From positions 1 through 64,000 of the forward strand of contig NZ_JAQURE010000008.1 in assembly GCF_028715765.1 (NCBI RefSeq): a stretch of 64,000 nucleotides of DNA. The letters are read 5' to 3'. The notes under the pieces are model-generated. The model saw only the letters and a list, made by a program, of their open reading frames with translations, did no database searches and was not told the DNA's origin. Positions within the stretch are counted from its first letter, which is position 1. Every line of letters starts with the position of its first letter. The stretch is from Rhodoferax sp. (GTDB taxonomy: Bacteria > Pseudomonadota > Gammaproteobacteria > Burkholderiales > Burkholderiaceae_C). Shown piece after piece: positions 37,038 through 46,752 of the stretch. Position numbers and translations under genes: made by a program.

Positions 37038-37105
37038 TGGGGCAGATCAACGACACTAGCGCCCTTAAAAGTTCGGGTTAACCCGTGGTTTACAGGGAAA
37101 TGTGG

Positions 37106-37492
37106 ATGTTGCAACAGATCAAGCTGAAGTGGGTGTGGGCAAGCCTGGCTGTGGTGCTGGCCTGCACTGCGGTGCTGGCCAGAGCACCGGCATCGACAGG
37201 CTTGCTCAGCACCATCAGCTTGCGTGACTTGCCTGCCCAAGGGGTTCAAACCTACACACTCATTTTTCAGGGCGGTCCATTTGCCTCTGAGAAAGATGGT
37301 GTGGTGTTTGGTAACCGTGAGCGAATTTTGCCGATGAGCAAACGTGGTTATTACCGTGAATACACGGTGCCCACACCAGGTTTGAAACATCGTGGCACTC
37401 GAAGAATTGTGTGTGGGGGGCGCCCCACCACGCCAGACATTTGCTACTACACCGCGGATCACTATGCGAGTTTTCGCAAGATTGAACCCTGA
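37106..37492 (+). CDS. Secreted guanyl-specific ribonuclease (RNase Sa/barnase-like)
   Basis: This 128-residue precursor has an N-terminal hydrophobic export signal (residues 8-26), then a microbial RNase N1/T1/Sa-type domain. By alignment with RNase Sa, the guanine-binding Glu is Glu72 (in FGNRE) and the catalytic residues are Glu85 (YYREY), Arg100 (RGTRR) and His119 (DHYASF); all are present, so it should be active. ATG 37106 has AGGGA 7 nt before it, unlike the two earlier in-frame starts. A barstar-like inhibitor gene follows 37 nt downstream. Confidence 0.9.
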   Translation: MLQQIKLKWVWASLAVVLACTAVLARAPASTGLLSTISLRDLPAQGVQTYTLIFQGGPFASEKDGVVFGNRERILPMSKRGYYREYTVPTPGLKHRGTRRIVCGGRPTTPDICYYTADHYASFRKIEP

Positions 37493-37529
37493 ATACAGTC
37501 ATTTAACGAAATCATAAAGAAAGCACATC

Positions 37530-38147
37530 ATGTCACTTGCTCAACCCCCAGTTGCTACCCCTACCAACCCCGCAGAGATGGCTTTGCGCGGCATACGCAG
37601 CAACATCGTGCAGTCTATTCGGGCATTTCGTGTGCCAGATCTGCAAGTGGCCGCTCAAGCGCTCGGACATCATTTCTTGTATGCCAACCTGGCCACTGCG
37701 CAAAGCAAGCAAGACGTGCTTGATCAGATTGGCAAGCAGTTCATGCTGAATGTGGCAGTAGGTAAAAACTTTGATTCGCTCTATGACAGCCTGACTGACC
37801 CGGTGCACAAGTCTGGCCCGCAACAAGGCTTTGTGGTGGTGTTAGAGCATATTCCAGCCCATGCCAAGTTTGACAAAGAAGCACGTGAGCAGTTGCTCGA
37901 CATTTTCCGCGACACGGTGGACTACTGGGGTGACCGCAAAGTGCCGTTCCGCTGCTTTTACTCCTTCTCGGTGGCACGCGCAGCGCATGCAGATGCAGCG
38001 CACGCCAGCGCGACCAACAGCGTGGGCAGCATTGAAGTGCTGACTGAAAACGGCGAAAAAATGCCCACCGACAAATTGCTCGACATTTCCCCCCAAGCCC
38101 TGCGCATGAGCAGCCCGTTCAATGCAGGTTACTGGACGGCCAATTAA
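37530..38147 (+). CDS. Barstar-family ribonuclease inhibitor, enlarged
   Basis: This 205-residue protein has a barstar-like core at about residues 45-145. The segment KNFDSLYDSLTD matches the inhibitory loop of barstar; Asp82 and Asp86 correspond to barstar Asp35 and Asp39, which plug the barnase active site. Barstar Glu76 aligns with Asp128 in DIFRDTVD. Classical barstars are about 90 residues; here extensions of about 45 and 60 residues flank the core. It has no signal peptide, so it would protect the cytoplasm from the RNase encoded just upstream. Confidence 0.88.
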   Translation: MSLAQPPVATPTNPAEMALRGIRSNIVQSIRAFRVPDLQVAAQALGHHFLYANLATAQSKQDVLDQIGKQFMLNVAVGKNFDSLYDSLTDPVHKSGPQQGFVVVLEHIPAHAKFDKEAREQLLDIFRDTVDYWGDRKVPFRCFYSFSVARAAHADAAHASATNSVGSIEVLTENGEKMPTDKLLDISPQALRMSSPFNAGYWTAN

Positions 38148-38954
38148 TCATTGAACTGCCAATGGCACTGGGCACGCCCCTGAGGGTGTCAGCGCCATCA
38201 CCAGTGCTTGGAATTCTTCCACTGGCACTTCTTCAGCGCGGCGTTGCACGTCAAATTGGCCGGCAAAATTTTTGTTTTGCAGCCAAGCTCCCAAAGTGTG
38301 GCGCAAAATTTTGCGACGCTGGCTGAACGCCACTTGCACCACTTCACTCAGCTGCGCCACATCAAGCGGCGCGGCATCAGGGCGCGGCAGCATCCGCACC
38401 ACGGCGCTGTCCACGCGCGGGGGCGGTGAAAAACTCTCGGGTGGCACAAACAACACGTTTTCCATGGCGTAGCGCCATTGCAGCATCACGCTCAAGCGGC
38501 CATACGCGGCTGTGCAAGGCTTGGCCACCATGCGGTCAATGACTTCTTTTTGCAGCATGAAGTGCTGGTCTTGCACCACGTTTACCGCGTTGAGCAAGTG
38601 AAACAAAATGGGTGTGGAGATGTTGTAGGGCAGGTTGCCAACAACTCTTAATTTGATAGCATCCTGCGCTTGTGCCACCTGCGTAAAGTCCACTTTCAAT
38701 ACATCAGATTCAATCACCTTGAGCTGGCCGTGACTGCGCAGGCGCTGCGCCAGGTCGCGATCGAGCTCAATCACGGTCAGCGCACCCAGGCGCTCCACCA
38801 GCGGCTGCGTGAGTGCCGCCAGACCTGGGCCAATTTCAACCATGGCATCACCCGGCTGGGGCGCAATGGCTTGCACGATGGCATCAATGATGCCGCCGTC
38901 GGTCAGAAAGTGCTGGCCAAAGCGCTTGCGGGCAATGTGGAGGCTGTGTTTCAC
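38148..38954 (-). CDS. rsmA: 16S rRNA dimethyladenosine transferase RsmA (KsgA)
   Basis: This 268-residue enzyme dimethylates A1518 and A1519 of 16S rRNA. Motifs: RFGQHFL at the N-terminus, [12 protein letters not shown] (SAM motif I), GNLPYNIS (catalytic NLPY). GTG 38954 is chosen because the conserved N-terminus begins there, 11 nt after the surA stop. A short stretch before NLPY ([11 protein letters not shown]) is encoded by part of an AT-rich repeat (38649-38673). Last gene of lptD-surA-rsmA. Confidence 0.94.
   Translation of the reverse strand: MKHSLHIARKRFGQHFLTDGGIIDAIVQAIAPQPGDAMVEIGPGLAALTQPLVERLGALTVIELDRDLAQRLRSHGQLKVIESDVLKVDFTQVAQAQDAIKLRVVGNLPYNISTPILFHLLNAVNVVQDQHFMLQKEVIDRMVAKPCTAAYGRLSVMLQWRYAMENVLFVPPESFSPPPRVDSAVVRMLPRPDAAPLDVAQLSEVVQVAFSQRRKILRHTLGAWLQNKNFAGQFDVQRRAEEVPVEEFQALVMALTPSGACPVPLAVQ
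38649..38673 (+). repeat. Partial AT-rich repeat inside rsmA
   Basis: Plus strand reads TTAATTTGATAGCATCCTGC then GCTTG, resembling the left half of the AT-rich family. On the coding strand it ends in codons for AIKL, the same peptide that the repeat gives inside the sensor kinase. Confidence 0.5.
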
Positions 38955-38964
38955 CGCTTGGGCC

Positions 38965-40329
38965 TTAAAGCGGTGGCTCGCGCAGCTCGACATAAGCCCG
39001 GGCGCGCAGGTCTTGCGCCCAGGTGCGGTAGCTGTCTTCAATCTTTTTCTCGCGCAACAACCCCCGCACACTCTCGCGCTGTTGTGCTTGGCTCAAGCTG
39101 GCTTGGCGGCGCTCTTGCAACTGAATCAAATGCACGCCAAAGCGCGACACCAGCGGGTCACTCACCTCGCCGGGGGCAAGCCGGTTCATGACGGCTTCAA
39201 ACTCGGGCACGAACATGCCGGGGCTGGCCCAGCCCAGGTCGCCCCCACTGGCGGCACTGCCGTCTTGTGAAAATTCACGTGCCAAGGTGGCAAAGTCAGC
39301 GTGGCCGCCGACCAGTTGTTTTTTGAATTCGGCCAATTTTTGGCGTGCCTCGGTTTCGCTGATGCGCGCATTGGGCACCAGCAAAATATGCCGGGCGTGG
39401 CTTTGTGTGACCACGGCCGTAGGCAGACCGGCGTGGATTTTTTCGACCACCTTGAGCACATGAAACCCAGCCGGTGAGCGCACCAGCTCGGCCACGTCGC
39501 CCACTTTGAGTGCTTTGGTGGCGTCTACAAACAGCGCCGGGTAGCGGCTGGCCTCGCGCAGCCCCAGTTGACCGGCGTTGACCTGGTCGGCGGCATCAGA
39601 AAACTCGCGCACCAGGGCGGCAAAGTCTTCTCCTTGGCGGGCGCGCTCCCAAGCCCGCTGGGCACGTTTGTGCAAAGCTTCCAGTTGCTCAGGGTTGGCA
39701 GACTCGGGCACCGAGACCAGCACTTGCGCCAGGTTCAACTGAATAGCGCTGAGGCTTTGGTTGCTGTTTTGCTCCTGCAGGTACTGGTCAATGTCAAGCT
39801 CTGAGACTTGCACCCGGCTTTCGACCTCGCGCTCGCGCAGGCGCTGCAAGGTGATTTGGTCACGCAGCTGGGTTTTGAAATCTGCCTCTGACATGCCATC
39901 ACGTTGCACCCGGCGCAACAGCTCGGGTACATCAATCTGGTTTTGTTGCGCCACGGTTTGCATGGCCATGTCGACGGCCGAGTCTTCGACCCGCACGCCG
40001 GTGTCTTTGGCGTGGTGCAGCTGGGCTTTGAGGTTGATCAGGTTGTCAAGCACCTCGGCACCCAGCACCCGCACATCAGGCTGGGCTTGGCGTTGCTGGG
40101 CAATTTGCTGCAGCACGCGTTGCACTTCCCGGCGCACCTGGGTGTTGGTGATGGGCTCCGAGTTGACCACCGCCACAATGAAATCAGCCTGCGAGGTGGC
40201 CGCGGGCGCGGCGCCTGTGGTCAGGCTGGGGGCGGTGACAAGGTGCAAGCCTTGCGCCTGCACCCAGCCGCTGGCAGCGGTCAGTGACAAGGCCAGGGCA
40301 AGGCTCAATGAGTTCGGACGAATGTTCAT
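38965..40329 (-). CDS. surA: Periplasmic chaperone and peptidyl-prolyl isomerase SurA
   Basis: This 454-residue precursor has a Sec signal (cleavage after VQA, about residues 23-25), a SurA N-terminal chaperone domain (about 45-170), and two parvulin domains (about 195-300 and 325-425; the second contains [17 protein letters not shown]). It escorts outer membrane proteins, including LptD, to the BAM complex. It lies 6 nt downstream of lptD and just upstream of rsmA, the widely conserved order. Confidence 0.95.
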   Translation of the reverse strand: MNIRPNSLSLALALSLTAASGWVQAQGLHLVTAPSLTTGAAPAATSQADFIVAVVNSEPITNTQVRREVQRVLQQIAQQRQAQPDVRVLGAEVLDNLINLKAQLHHAKDTGVRVEDSAVDMAMQTVAQQNQIDVPELLRRVQRDGMSEADFKTQLRDQITLQRLREREVESRVQVSELDIDQYLQEQNSNQSLSAIQLNLAQVLVSVPESANPEQLEALHKRAQRAWERARQGEDFAALVREFSDAADQVNAGQLGLREASRYPALFVDATKALKVGDVAELVRSPAGFHVLKVVEKIHAGLPTAVVTQSHARHILLVPNARISETEARQKLAEFKKQLVGGHADFATLAREFSQDGSAASGGDLGWASPGMFVPEFEAVMNRLAPGEVSDPLVSRFGVHLIQLQERRQASLSQAQQRESVRGLLREKKIEDSYRTWAQDLRARAYVELREPPL

Positions 40330-40335
40330 GGCAGG

Positions 40336-42720
40336 TCAATCGTAGTTGCTGAAGCGGCTGGGGCTGGCAGCAGGTTCACGCAAGGTTTGGTAATTGGGAA
40401 TGTTACTTTTGAGCGACTTGAGCGGGTTCACGCCCAAGCGCGAGAAACCGACAAATTCCAACTGGAACATGAGGCGCTGGGTGGCTGTGACGCTGCTGGT
40501 TTGCAGCCGCTCCAGCACGATGCGCCCAAGCCAGCAACCGGCATCGTACTCAAAGCCCAGCACCGAGTCCACCAGCTTGCGCTCGTTCATGCTGTAGTTC
40601 AGGCGGCCTACGCTGTACCAGCGCCCGGGCACTGGGTCAGTGCCGGCGGCCGGGCTGGCACCCCCCATCAGGCTGTGCAAAGGCCACTGCCAACCCAGGT
40701 CAATTTGTTCGCTAGAGTTGCGCTGAAACCGGTAGGCCATGTTGAGGGTGCGGTAGCGGCCGGGGTTGTAACGCGCCGCCAGTGTGGCGCGTACCGACTC
40801 ATCGGTGGTGGGGTTGATTTGCACCGTGCCATCCAATTTCCAGCGCGTGTCCCAGTTGAGCGAGCCGCCCAGCAAAATGTCGCTGAGGCGGTCGGTGGCC
40901 GGCAGCACGCCGGGCAGGGTCACGTTTTGGTCACGAAAGCGCAGCCGTTGTGCCAGCCCCACGCGAGCCACTTCTGCACCCGTGTCAAGGTTCAAAAAGC
41001 GCGACGTCACGCCCAGGGTGAGCAGGTTGCTGTCTGAGATGCGGTCGTTGCCAACAAACGCGTTTTCTTGGTAAATGGTGGCAAAGTTGAAGTCGTAAGC
41101 GCCCGAGTCGTAATTGGGCAGCAGGCTTTGGTCGCGGTAGGGCGTGTTGACATAAAAGGCGCGTGGCTCCAGCGTTTGCAGCAGCGCCCGGCCAAACAGC
41201 TGGGTGTCGCGCTCAAACACCACCCCAGCATCCAGACTCAGACTGGGCACAGTGCGGTTGGCTTGAGTTGAACCATCTTTGAGCGCTGCGTCAAACTGGT
41301 AGTTGGTGGCGTGCAGCTGAATCTTGGGGCGGATGTAGCCCGCCGGTGACTGAAAGGTGTGGCTGGCTTGCAGCACCGAAAACACCCGCTCGGCATTGGG
41401 CTGCAGGGTCAGGGCGCGGCTGGATTGAAAGCGGGTGTAGTCGGCTTCCAGGGTCACATCCAGGCCGCCGCCCCAAAAGTTGCGGCTGGTGCGGGTGGTG
41501 AGCTGTGGCAAGCGGTCATAAGGCGGGATGATGGGCGCGGTGACATCTTGCAACGTTTGCCATTTGAGCGTGCGCAGTGAGCTGGCCCAGGCGCCGCTGC
41601 TCCAGTTCAGGATGGCATCGTTGGCCAGCAGGCGCTGTGTCAGCGAGGCATTGGCGCGGGTGAAGTCGCGCCAATAGTTGTCGTCGCTGACGCGGTTCAG
41701 GTTCAGGGCCAGCAGCGCGGGGCCAGCCGTCCAGGGGCTTTGCAGGCGCGCTTGGTGGTTCAGGTTCAGCCCCCAGCGGTTGCTGCTGCGCAGTTTGTCT
41801 GAAGGCATCCAGTTGGCGCGTAGGGTGCCCGCATAGTCGGGCTCAAGGTAGCGGAACTCGGTGTCCAGATTCACCCCGCGCTTGGTCATGACGGTGGGCG
41901 TGACGGTGACATCGCGGTTGGGCGCAATGTTCCAGTAGTAGGGCACCGACACCTCGGAGCCATTGACGTTGTCCACGCCCAGCGTGGGCGGCAGCACGCC
42001 AGATTTGCGCTGGTCACTCAGCGGAAAACTCACATAGGGCACGGGCAGCACCGGCACCCCTTTGAAGCTGAGCACGGCGCCAGTGGCGGTGCCCACATCT
42101 TCATCGTTGTCCAGGGTGATCTGGCTGGCTCGCAAAATCCAGTCGGGCATCCAGTCTGGGCCGGGCAAGCGCTTGCAGGTGGTGAAGGTGGCGTTGTGGA
42201 TGACCGAGCGTTGCGCGTCCAGAAACTCAATCCGGTCCGCCTGGCCATGGGCGTCGTTGCGTAAAAAATGGTAGTTGGGGGTGTTGAAAAAGCCTTCAAA
42301 AGCGTCTAGTCGCAGCTCAAGCAGCGGCCCCTCGTAAACATTGCCAGCACGGTTGATACGCACATGGCCGCTGGCTTTGGCCAGGTCGGTGGGCTGGTCG
42401 TAGTCCAACTGGTCGGCACGAATGACCATGTCGCCCTTGCGCAGCTCGGCAGCACCTTGCACCAGGGTGTTCAGGTCTGGGCGGCCGCTGATGTGCGCGC
42501 CGGTCACAAAGGTGGGCAACTGGCGGCGCACGTTAGCATCGATGGCCTCTTGCAACTGCGGGCTGGCCTGCAGCTGCAGCGCGGGCTCTGCGGGTGTTTG
42601 GGCGTGCGCGTTGACCACCATCAGGGGCAGCAAGGCCTTCAGGATGTGACAAGAAGTCACACCCCAGTGAGCAGGCACGAGCACTGGCTGTGCCACCACA
42701 GGCAGCTTTACCCGGCGCAT
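40336..42720 (-). CDS. lptD: LPS-assembly outer membrane protein LptD
   Basis: This 794-residue precursor has an N-terminal export signal ending near AHA (residue about 40), a beta-jellyroll OstA-like domain (about 90-200, with ADQLDYDQPTDLAKASGHV) and a large C-terminal beta-barrel (about 215-794). With LptE it inserts lipopolysaccharide into the outer leaflet. One cysteine in TTCKRLPG and one in YDAGCWLG are candidates for the structural disulfide. It diverges from an AmgK-like kinase gene across 76 bp. Confidence 0.95.
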   Translation of the reverse strand: MRRVKLPVVAQPVLVPAHWGVTSCHILKALLPLMVVNAHAQTPAEPALQLQASPQLQEAIDANVRRQLPTFVTGAHISGRPDLNTLVQGAAELRKGDMVIRADQLDYDQPTDLAKASGHVRINRAGNVYEGPLLELRLDAFEGFFNTPNYHFLRNDAHGQADRIEFLDAQRSVIHNATFTTCKRLPGPDWMPDWILRASQITLDNDEDVGTATGAVLSFKGVPVLPVPYVSFPLSDQRKSGVLPPTLGVDNVNGSEVSVPYYWNIAPNRDVTVTPTVMTKRGVNLDTEFRYLEPDYAGTLRANWMPSDKLRSSNRWGLNLNHQARLQSPWTAGPALLALNLNRVSDDNYWRDFTRANASLTQRLLANDAILNWSSGAWASSLRTLKWQTLQDVTAPIIPPYDRLPQLTTRTSRNFWGGGLDVTLEADYTRFQSSRALTLQPNAERVFSVLQASHTFQSPAGYIRPKIQLHATNYQFDAALKDGSTQANRTVPSLSLDAGVVFERDTQLFGRALLQTLEPRAFYVNTPYRDQSLLPNYDSGAYDFNFATIYQENAFVGNDRISDSNLLTLGVTSRFLNLDTGAEVARVGLAQRLRFRDQNVTLPGVLPATDRLSDILLGGSLNWDTRWKLDGTVQINPTTDESVRATLAARYNPGRYRTLNMAYRFQRNSSEQIDLGWQWPLHSLMGGASPAAGTDPVPGRWYSVGRLNYSMNERKLVDSVLGFEYDAGCWLGRIVLERLQTSSVTATQRLMFQLEFVGFSRLGVNPLKSLKSNIPNYQTLREPAASPSRFSNYD

Positions 42721-42796
42721 GAGGCAATCACAAAGTTAACGGCAGAGACGGGCATGACGAAGCGGGGTTGGGTCGGGTTTTAGAATCTCATTATCC

Positions 42797-43939
42797 ATGA
42801 GCCAAGAACCCCTTCCCCCCACTGCCCAGGTTTCAGACATTGCCTTCCCTGATGCCGAGCGCGCGCGCCAATTTGACCGCTGGCTGCATCAAACTGCCCC
42901 CCAATTCAACCTGCAACCCAGCACCTTGCGCCTGGCCAGTGCCGATGCAAGTTTTCGCAGGTACTTCAGAATTGAGAGTGGCTCATGCAATGATGACAAG
43001 GATTTGAGACCTATTTCATACATCATCATGGATGCCCCGCCAGCGCAAGAAAACTGCCAACCCTTTGTCAAGGTGGCGGCTCTGATGCAAGCCGCAGGCG
43101 TGCACGCGCCTCAGGTGCTGGCCTGGGCACAGGCGCAAGGCTTCATGCTGCTGACCGACCTGGGTCAGCAGACGCTGATGCACATCATCCAGCCGCATGA
43201 CGCGTCAGCCAATTTGCCGCTGTACCTGCAAGCGGTCGACGCGCTGATTGCCTGGCAGCTCAGCTCCGCACCGGGGGTCTTGCCGCCCTATGACGAAGCG
43301 CTGCTGATGCGCGAGCTGGCGCTGTTTCCAGACTGGTACATCGGCCAGTACAAAGGCCTGGCGATCGACGCAGCCATGCGCTTCACGCTTGACAACAGCT
43401 TCAAGCAGATTGTGGCCAACAACCTGGCCCAGCCCAGCGTATTTGTGCACCGCGACTTCATGCCCAGAAATCTGATGGCCCCCACGCTTGCCACTGCGTG
43501 TGCAGCGCTGCCCCCCACGCCAGCAGGTCAGCTGGGGGTGCTGGACTTTCAAGATGCGGTGTATGGCCCTATCACTTACGACATTGCCAGCTTGATGCGC
43601 GACGCGTTTTTGAGCTGGGACGAAGACTTTTGCCTGGATGTGACCATTCGCTACTGGCAAAAGGCGCGCCAAGTGGGTCTGCCGGTGGGGGATGACTTTG
43701 GCGAGTTTTACCGTGCTGTCGAGTGGATGGGGCTGCAGCGCCACCTGAAAGTGGCAGGCATTTTTGCCCGCCTGACCCTGCGCGACGGCAAACCGCAGTA
43801 CCTGGCCGACACCCCGCGCTTCATTGGCTACATCCGCACCACCTGCGCCCGCTACCGTGAGCTCAAACCGCTGCTGCGCTTGGTTGACCAGGTGGAGGGC
43901 ATTGTGACCCCCGACATCTTTGGCTTTGGCCGTCAATAA
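42797..43939 (+). CDS. Aminoglycoside phosphotransferase-fold sugar kinase (AmgK-like)
   Basis: This 380-residue kinase has the APH fold: phosphate-loop region ASFRRYFRI (about 50-58), catalytic loop FVHRDFMPRNLM with HxD and N, and metal-binding LDFQDAVYGP. Position divergent from lptD-surA and sequence type match AmgK, the anomeric MurNAc/GlcNAc kinase of peptidoglycan recycling. However, the usual partner murU nucleotidyltransferase is not next to it. An AT-rich stretch near 42980-43020 encodes SGSCNDDKDLRPI just after the P-loop, lengthening that loop. Confidence 0.8.
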   Translation: MSQEPLPPTAQVSDIAFPDAERARQFDRWLHQTAPQFNLQPSTLRLASADASFRRYFRIESGSCNDDKDLRPISYIIMDAPPAQENCQPFVKVAALMQAAGVHAPQVLAWAQAQGFMLLTDLGQQTLMHIIQPHDASANLPLYLQAVDALIAWQLSSAPGVLPPYDEALLMRELALFPDWYIGQYKGLAIDAAMRFTLDNSFKQIVANNLAQPSVFVHRDFMPRNLMAPTLATACAALPPTPAGQLGVLDFQDAVYGPITYDIASLMRDAFLSWDEDFCLDVTIRYWQKARQVGLPVGDDFGEFYRAVEWMGLQRHLKVAGIFARLTLRDGKPQYLADTPRFIGYIRTTCARYRELKPLLRLVDQVEGIVTPDIFGFGRQ

Positions 43940-44156
43940 GTCCACTTTCAAAGTTGTCATCAGCCCGGCACGCTGCACCGGCTGCGGCTGCGGCTGGTGC
44001 GTGGCCGCCTGCCCACTGCACCTGCTGTCCCTGTCACCACAAGGCTTCAGAAAAACCGCGGCGGTGCACGACGAGGCGGCCTGCACGGGCTGCAAAAAAT
44101 GCGAGCGGCGGTGTTTGTTCAGTGCGGTGAGCATCCACGCCCCTGCCCCTGCCTAA
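43920..44156 (+). CDS. Small dicluster 4Fe-4S ferredoxin
   Basis: This protein of 76-78 residues has two cysteine clusters: CTGCGCGWCVAACP, in which the spacing departs from the usual CxxCxxCxxxCP by two extra residues, and CTGCKKCERRC, which is regular but lacks the final Pro. It overlaps the kinase gene by about 20 nt and must start at a TTG (43920 or 43926). The partner redox enzyme is unknown. Both clusters probably form, although the first could use an alternative cysteine set. Confidence 0.75.
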   Translation: MALAVNKSTFKVVISPARCTGCGCGWCVAACPLHLLSLSPQGFRKTAAVHDEAACTGCKKCERRCLFSAVSIHAPAPA

Positions 44157-44213
44157 GGTCTGCGTCACCCCGCCCTACACTCGCGCGTCTTCCTCTTTAC
44201 CCCAAAACCGCCC

Positions 44214-45257
44214 ATGTCTTACACCGCTGCTGCCACCCGCTACGCCGCCATGCCTTACCGCCGCTGTGGCCACAGTGGCCTGAAACTGCCCGCCATCAGC
44301 CTGGGGCTGTGGCACAACTTTGGCGATGCCACCGCGTTTGACACCCAGCGTGAGATGTTGCGCACCGCCTTTGACGCAGGCATCACCCACTTTGATTTGG
44401 CCAACAACTACGGTCCACCTTACGGCAGCGCTGAAACCCATTTTGGCGAACACTTGCGCCGCGACTTCAAGCCCTACCGGGATGAACTCATCATCTCCAC
44501 CAAAGCCGGTTACGACATGTGGCCAGGCCCCTACGGCCAAGGCGGCGGCTCGCGCAAGTATGTGCTGGCCAGCCTGGATCAAAGCCTGCAGCGCATGGGG
44601 CTGGACTATGTGGACATTTTTTACAGCCACCGCTTCGACCCCGACACCCCGCTAGAGGAAACCTGTGGCGCACTGGCCAGCGCCGTGCAGCAGGGCAAGG
44701 CCTTGTATGTAGGTCTGAGCAGCTACTCGGCAGGCAAAACCCGCGAGGTGGCCGCCCTGTTGCAAGGCATGGGCGTGCGTGCCTTGATTCACCAACCGTC
44801 TTACAGCCTGCTCAACCGCTGGGTTGAGGGCGGGCTGCTCGACGCGCTGCAAGACACTGGCATGGGCTGCATCGCGTTCAGCGCGCTGGCGCAGGGCTTG
44901 CTGACTGACAAATACCTCAGCGGCGTGCCCACTGACGCACGCATCAACCGCCCCGGTGGCGGTTCCTTCAAGCCCGAATTTTTAAGCCCACAAAACCTAG
45001 CGCATGTGCGCGCCCTGAACGAATTGGCGCAAGCACGCGGCCAAAGTCTGGCGCAAATGGCCATGGCCTGGGTGCTGCGTGACGCGCGGGTCACCAGCGC
45101 ACTGATTGGCGCCAGCTCGGCAGCGCAGATCACCGAGCTGGTGGCTGCCCTCACGCAACCCAGCTTCAGCCCCGAAGAGTTGGCGCTGATTGACCAGCAC
45201 GCGGTGGAAGGCGGCATCAACCTGTGGCAACGCCCCAGCACAGATCAGCGCCTATGA
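44214..45257 (+). CDS. Aldo/keto reductase (YghZ-like)
   Basis: This 347-residue NADPH-dependent reductase has a TIM barrel with catalytic Asp/Tyr in FDLANNYGPPYGSAE, Lys in ISTKAGYDMWPGPYG and His in IFYSHRFDPDTPLEE. The GPYGxGGSRKY segment is typical of the YghZ/Gpr group, which reduces L-glyceraldehyde 3-phosphate and methylglyoxal. The length matches. It probably has a detoxification role. The C-terminus overlaps the frame open ahead of the EamA gene. Confidence 0.88.
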   Translation: MSYTAAATRYAAMPYRRCGHSGLKLPAISLGLWHNFGDATAFDTQREMLRTAFDAGITHFDLANNYGPPYGSAETHFGEHLRRDFKPYRDELIISTKAGYDMWPGPYGQGGGSRKYVLASLDQSLQRMGLDYVDIFYSHRFDPDTPLEETCGALASAVQQGKALYVGLSSYSAGKTREVAALLQGMGVRALIHQPSYSLLNRWVEGGLLDALQDTGMGCIAFSALAQGLLTDKYLSGVPTDARINRPGGGSFKPEFLSPQNLAHVRALNELAQARGQSLAQMAMAWVLRDARVTSALIGASSAAQITELVAALTQPSFSPEELALIDQHAVEGGINLWQRPSTDQRL

Positions 45258-45309
45258 CGCTGGCACTGTCGCGCCGCCCATGGGCAAGCCCACCCCCACA
45301 AGAGGCTGC

Positions 45310-46185
45310 ATGAGCGCGCGCGAGTCTCAACCGCACCCGCATTTGTTGGCGCTGGGTGCCATTGCGCTGTGGAGCAGCTTGGCCAGCCTGGGCGTGGCTT
45401 TGAGCCACCTGCCACCGTTTTTTCTGACGGGTTTGTCGCTGGCGGTGGGGGGGCTGATTGCCTTGCCGCTGTCGGGTTTCAAACTGGCGGCCTGGCGGGT
45501 GCCGTTGCCCACGCTGGCGCTGGGCGTGTACGGTTTGTTTGGTTACCACTTTTTGTTGTTTGTGGCGCTGCGTCATGCGCCCCCGGTGGCCGCCAATTTG
45601 GTCAATTACCTGTGGCCTTTGCTGATGGTGGTGCTGGCACCCCTGGTGTTGCCGGGGGTGCGCTTGCGCTGGCAGCATGTGGCCGCTGCCGTGGTGGGGT
45701 TTGCTGGTGCAGCAGTGGTGATTTTGGGGCAAGCGCCCAGCCACAGTACCTCCACACCTCTGGCTGGTAACACTCTGTGGGGCTATTTGGCCGCAGCTGC
45801 AGCGGCATTCATGTGGGCCAGTTATTCGCTGCTGACCCGCCGGGTGGCGCATTTCCCTACCGCCGCTATTGGCACTTTTGCCTGGGTTTCAGGCGCGTTG
45901 TCATTGCTGTGCCATGTCTGGCTGGAGACCCCGGTGAGCCTGACCCTGGGTGACGGTCTGCTGATTGGTTTGATGGGGCTAGGACCCATGGGCGCGGCGT
46001 TTTTCTTGTGGGACAAGGCACTCAAAACAGGTGATGCGCGCCACATTGGCATCTTGAGCTACCTGACCCCGCTGTTGTCTACCAGCTTGCTGCTGTGGGT
46101 CACGGACAGCGGTTTTAGTGGGTCGGTGGGGCTGGCGGCCTTGCTGATTGTGGGCGCGGCCTGGGTGGGCACGCGGGTCAAATGA
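45310..46185 (+). CDS. EamA/DMT-family exporter (YddG-like)
   Basis: This 291-residue membrane protein has ten predicted helices in two EamA halves (about 8-135 and 150-288). It resembles YddG-type exporters of aromatic amino acids and metabolites. ATG 45310 has AGAGG 4 nt upstream; in-frame starts at 45280 and earlier would overlap the reductase gene and lack support. Confidence 0.85.
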   Translation: MSARESQPHPHLLALGAIALWSSLASLGVALSHLPPFFLTGLSLAVGGLIALPLSGFKLAAWRVPLPTLALGVYGLFGYHFLLFVALRHAPPVAANLVNYLWPLLMVVLAPLVLPGVRLRWQHVAAAVVGFAGAAVVILGQAPSHSTSTPLAGNTLWGYLAAAAAAFMWASYSLLTRRVAHFPTAAIGTFAWVSGALSLLCHVWLETPVSLTLGDGLLIGLMGLGPMGAAFFLWDKALKTGDARHIGILSYLTPLLSTSLLLWVTDSGFSGSVGLAALLIVGAAWVGTRVK

Positions 46186-46332
46186 AGTGCTTGCGGTTGA
46201 AATTTACGATGGCCTGAAGTGAGAATTTATCCAGGGGTTTACCCTTGGTTTCCTGGCATTTTCTTGACATGAGGCAACACGTGGCTCAAGCCCTTGGGTA
46301 AACTGAACCGATCCATTCAATAGGAGTTCCCC

Positions 46333-46752
46333 ATGAAGATTCTTCTGGCCGTTGACGGCAGCAGTTACACCAAAAAAATGCTGGCTTATCTGGCAGCGCA
46401 TGAGTTGTTTTCGCTCAAAAACGAATACGCCGCTTTCACCGCCCAAATGGTCTTGCCCACCCAAGCGCGGGCGGCGCTGGGCAAAGAGTTGGTGGCCAAA
46501 TACTACGAGGACGAAGGCCAGCGCGTGATGGCACCGGTGACCAAATTTTTGTTGCGCCATGGGGTTGAGGCCAAGTGCTCCTGGAAGACCGGCAAGCCCG
46601 GTGACTTGATCTCCAAAATGGCCGAAGAGGGCAAGTTTGACCTGGTGGTGATGGGCTCCCACGGCCACGGCACATTGATCAATCTGGTGGTGGGCTCGGT
46701 GGCTACCGAGGTGCTGGCCGGCTGCAAAGTGCCGGTGCTGATCGTGCGCTAA
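46333..46752 (+). CDS. Universal stress protein UspA family
   Basis: This single-domain 139-residue Usp starts MKILLAVDGS and has the ATP-binding signature GSHGHGTLINLVVGSVA, so it belongs to the nucleotide-binding class. AGGAG lies 6 nt before the ATG. Its stop codon overlaps the stop of the convergent argP gene, leaving no room for a separate terminator. Confidence 0.93.
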   Translation: MKILLAVDGSSYTKKMLAYLAAHELFSLKNEYAAFTAQMVLPTQARAALGKELVAKYYEDEGQRVMAPVTKFLLRHGVEAKCSWKTGKPGDLISKMAEEGKFDLVVMGSHGHGTLINLVVGSVATEVLAGCKVPVLIVR

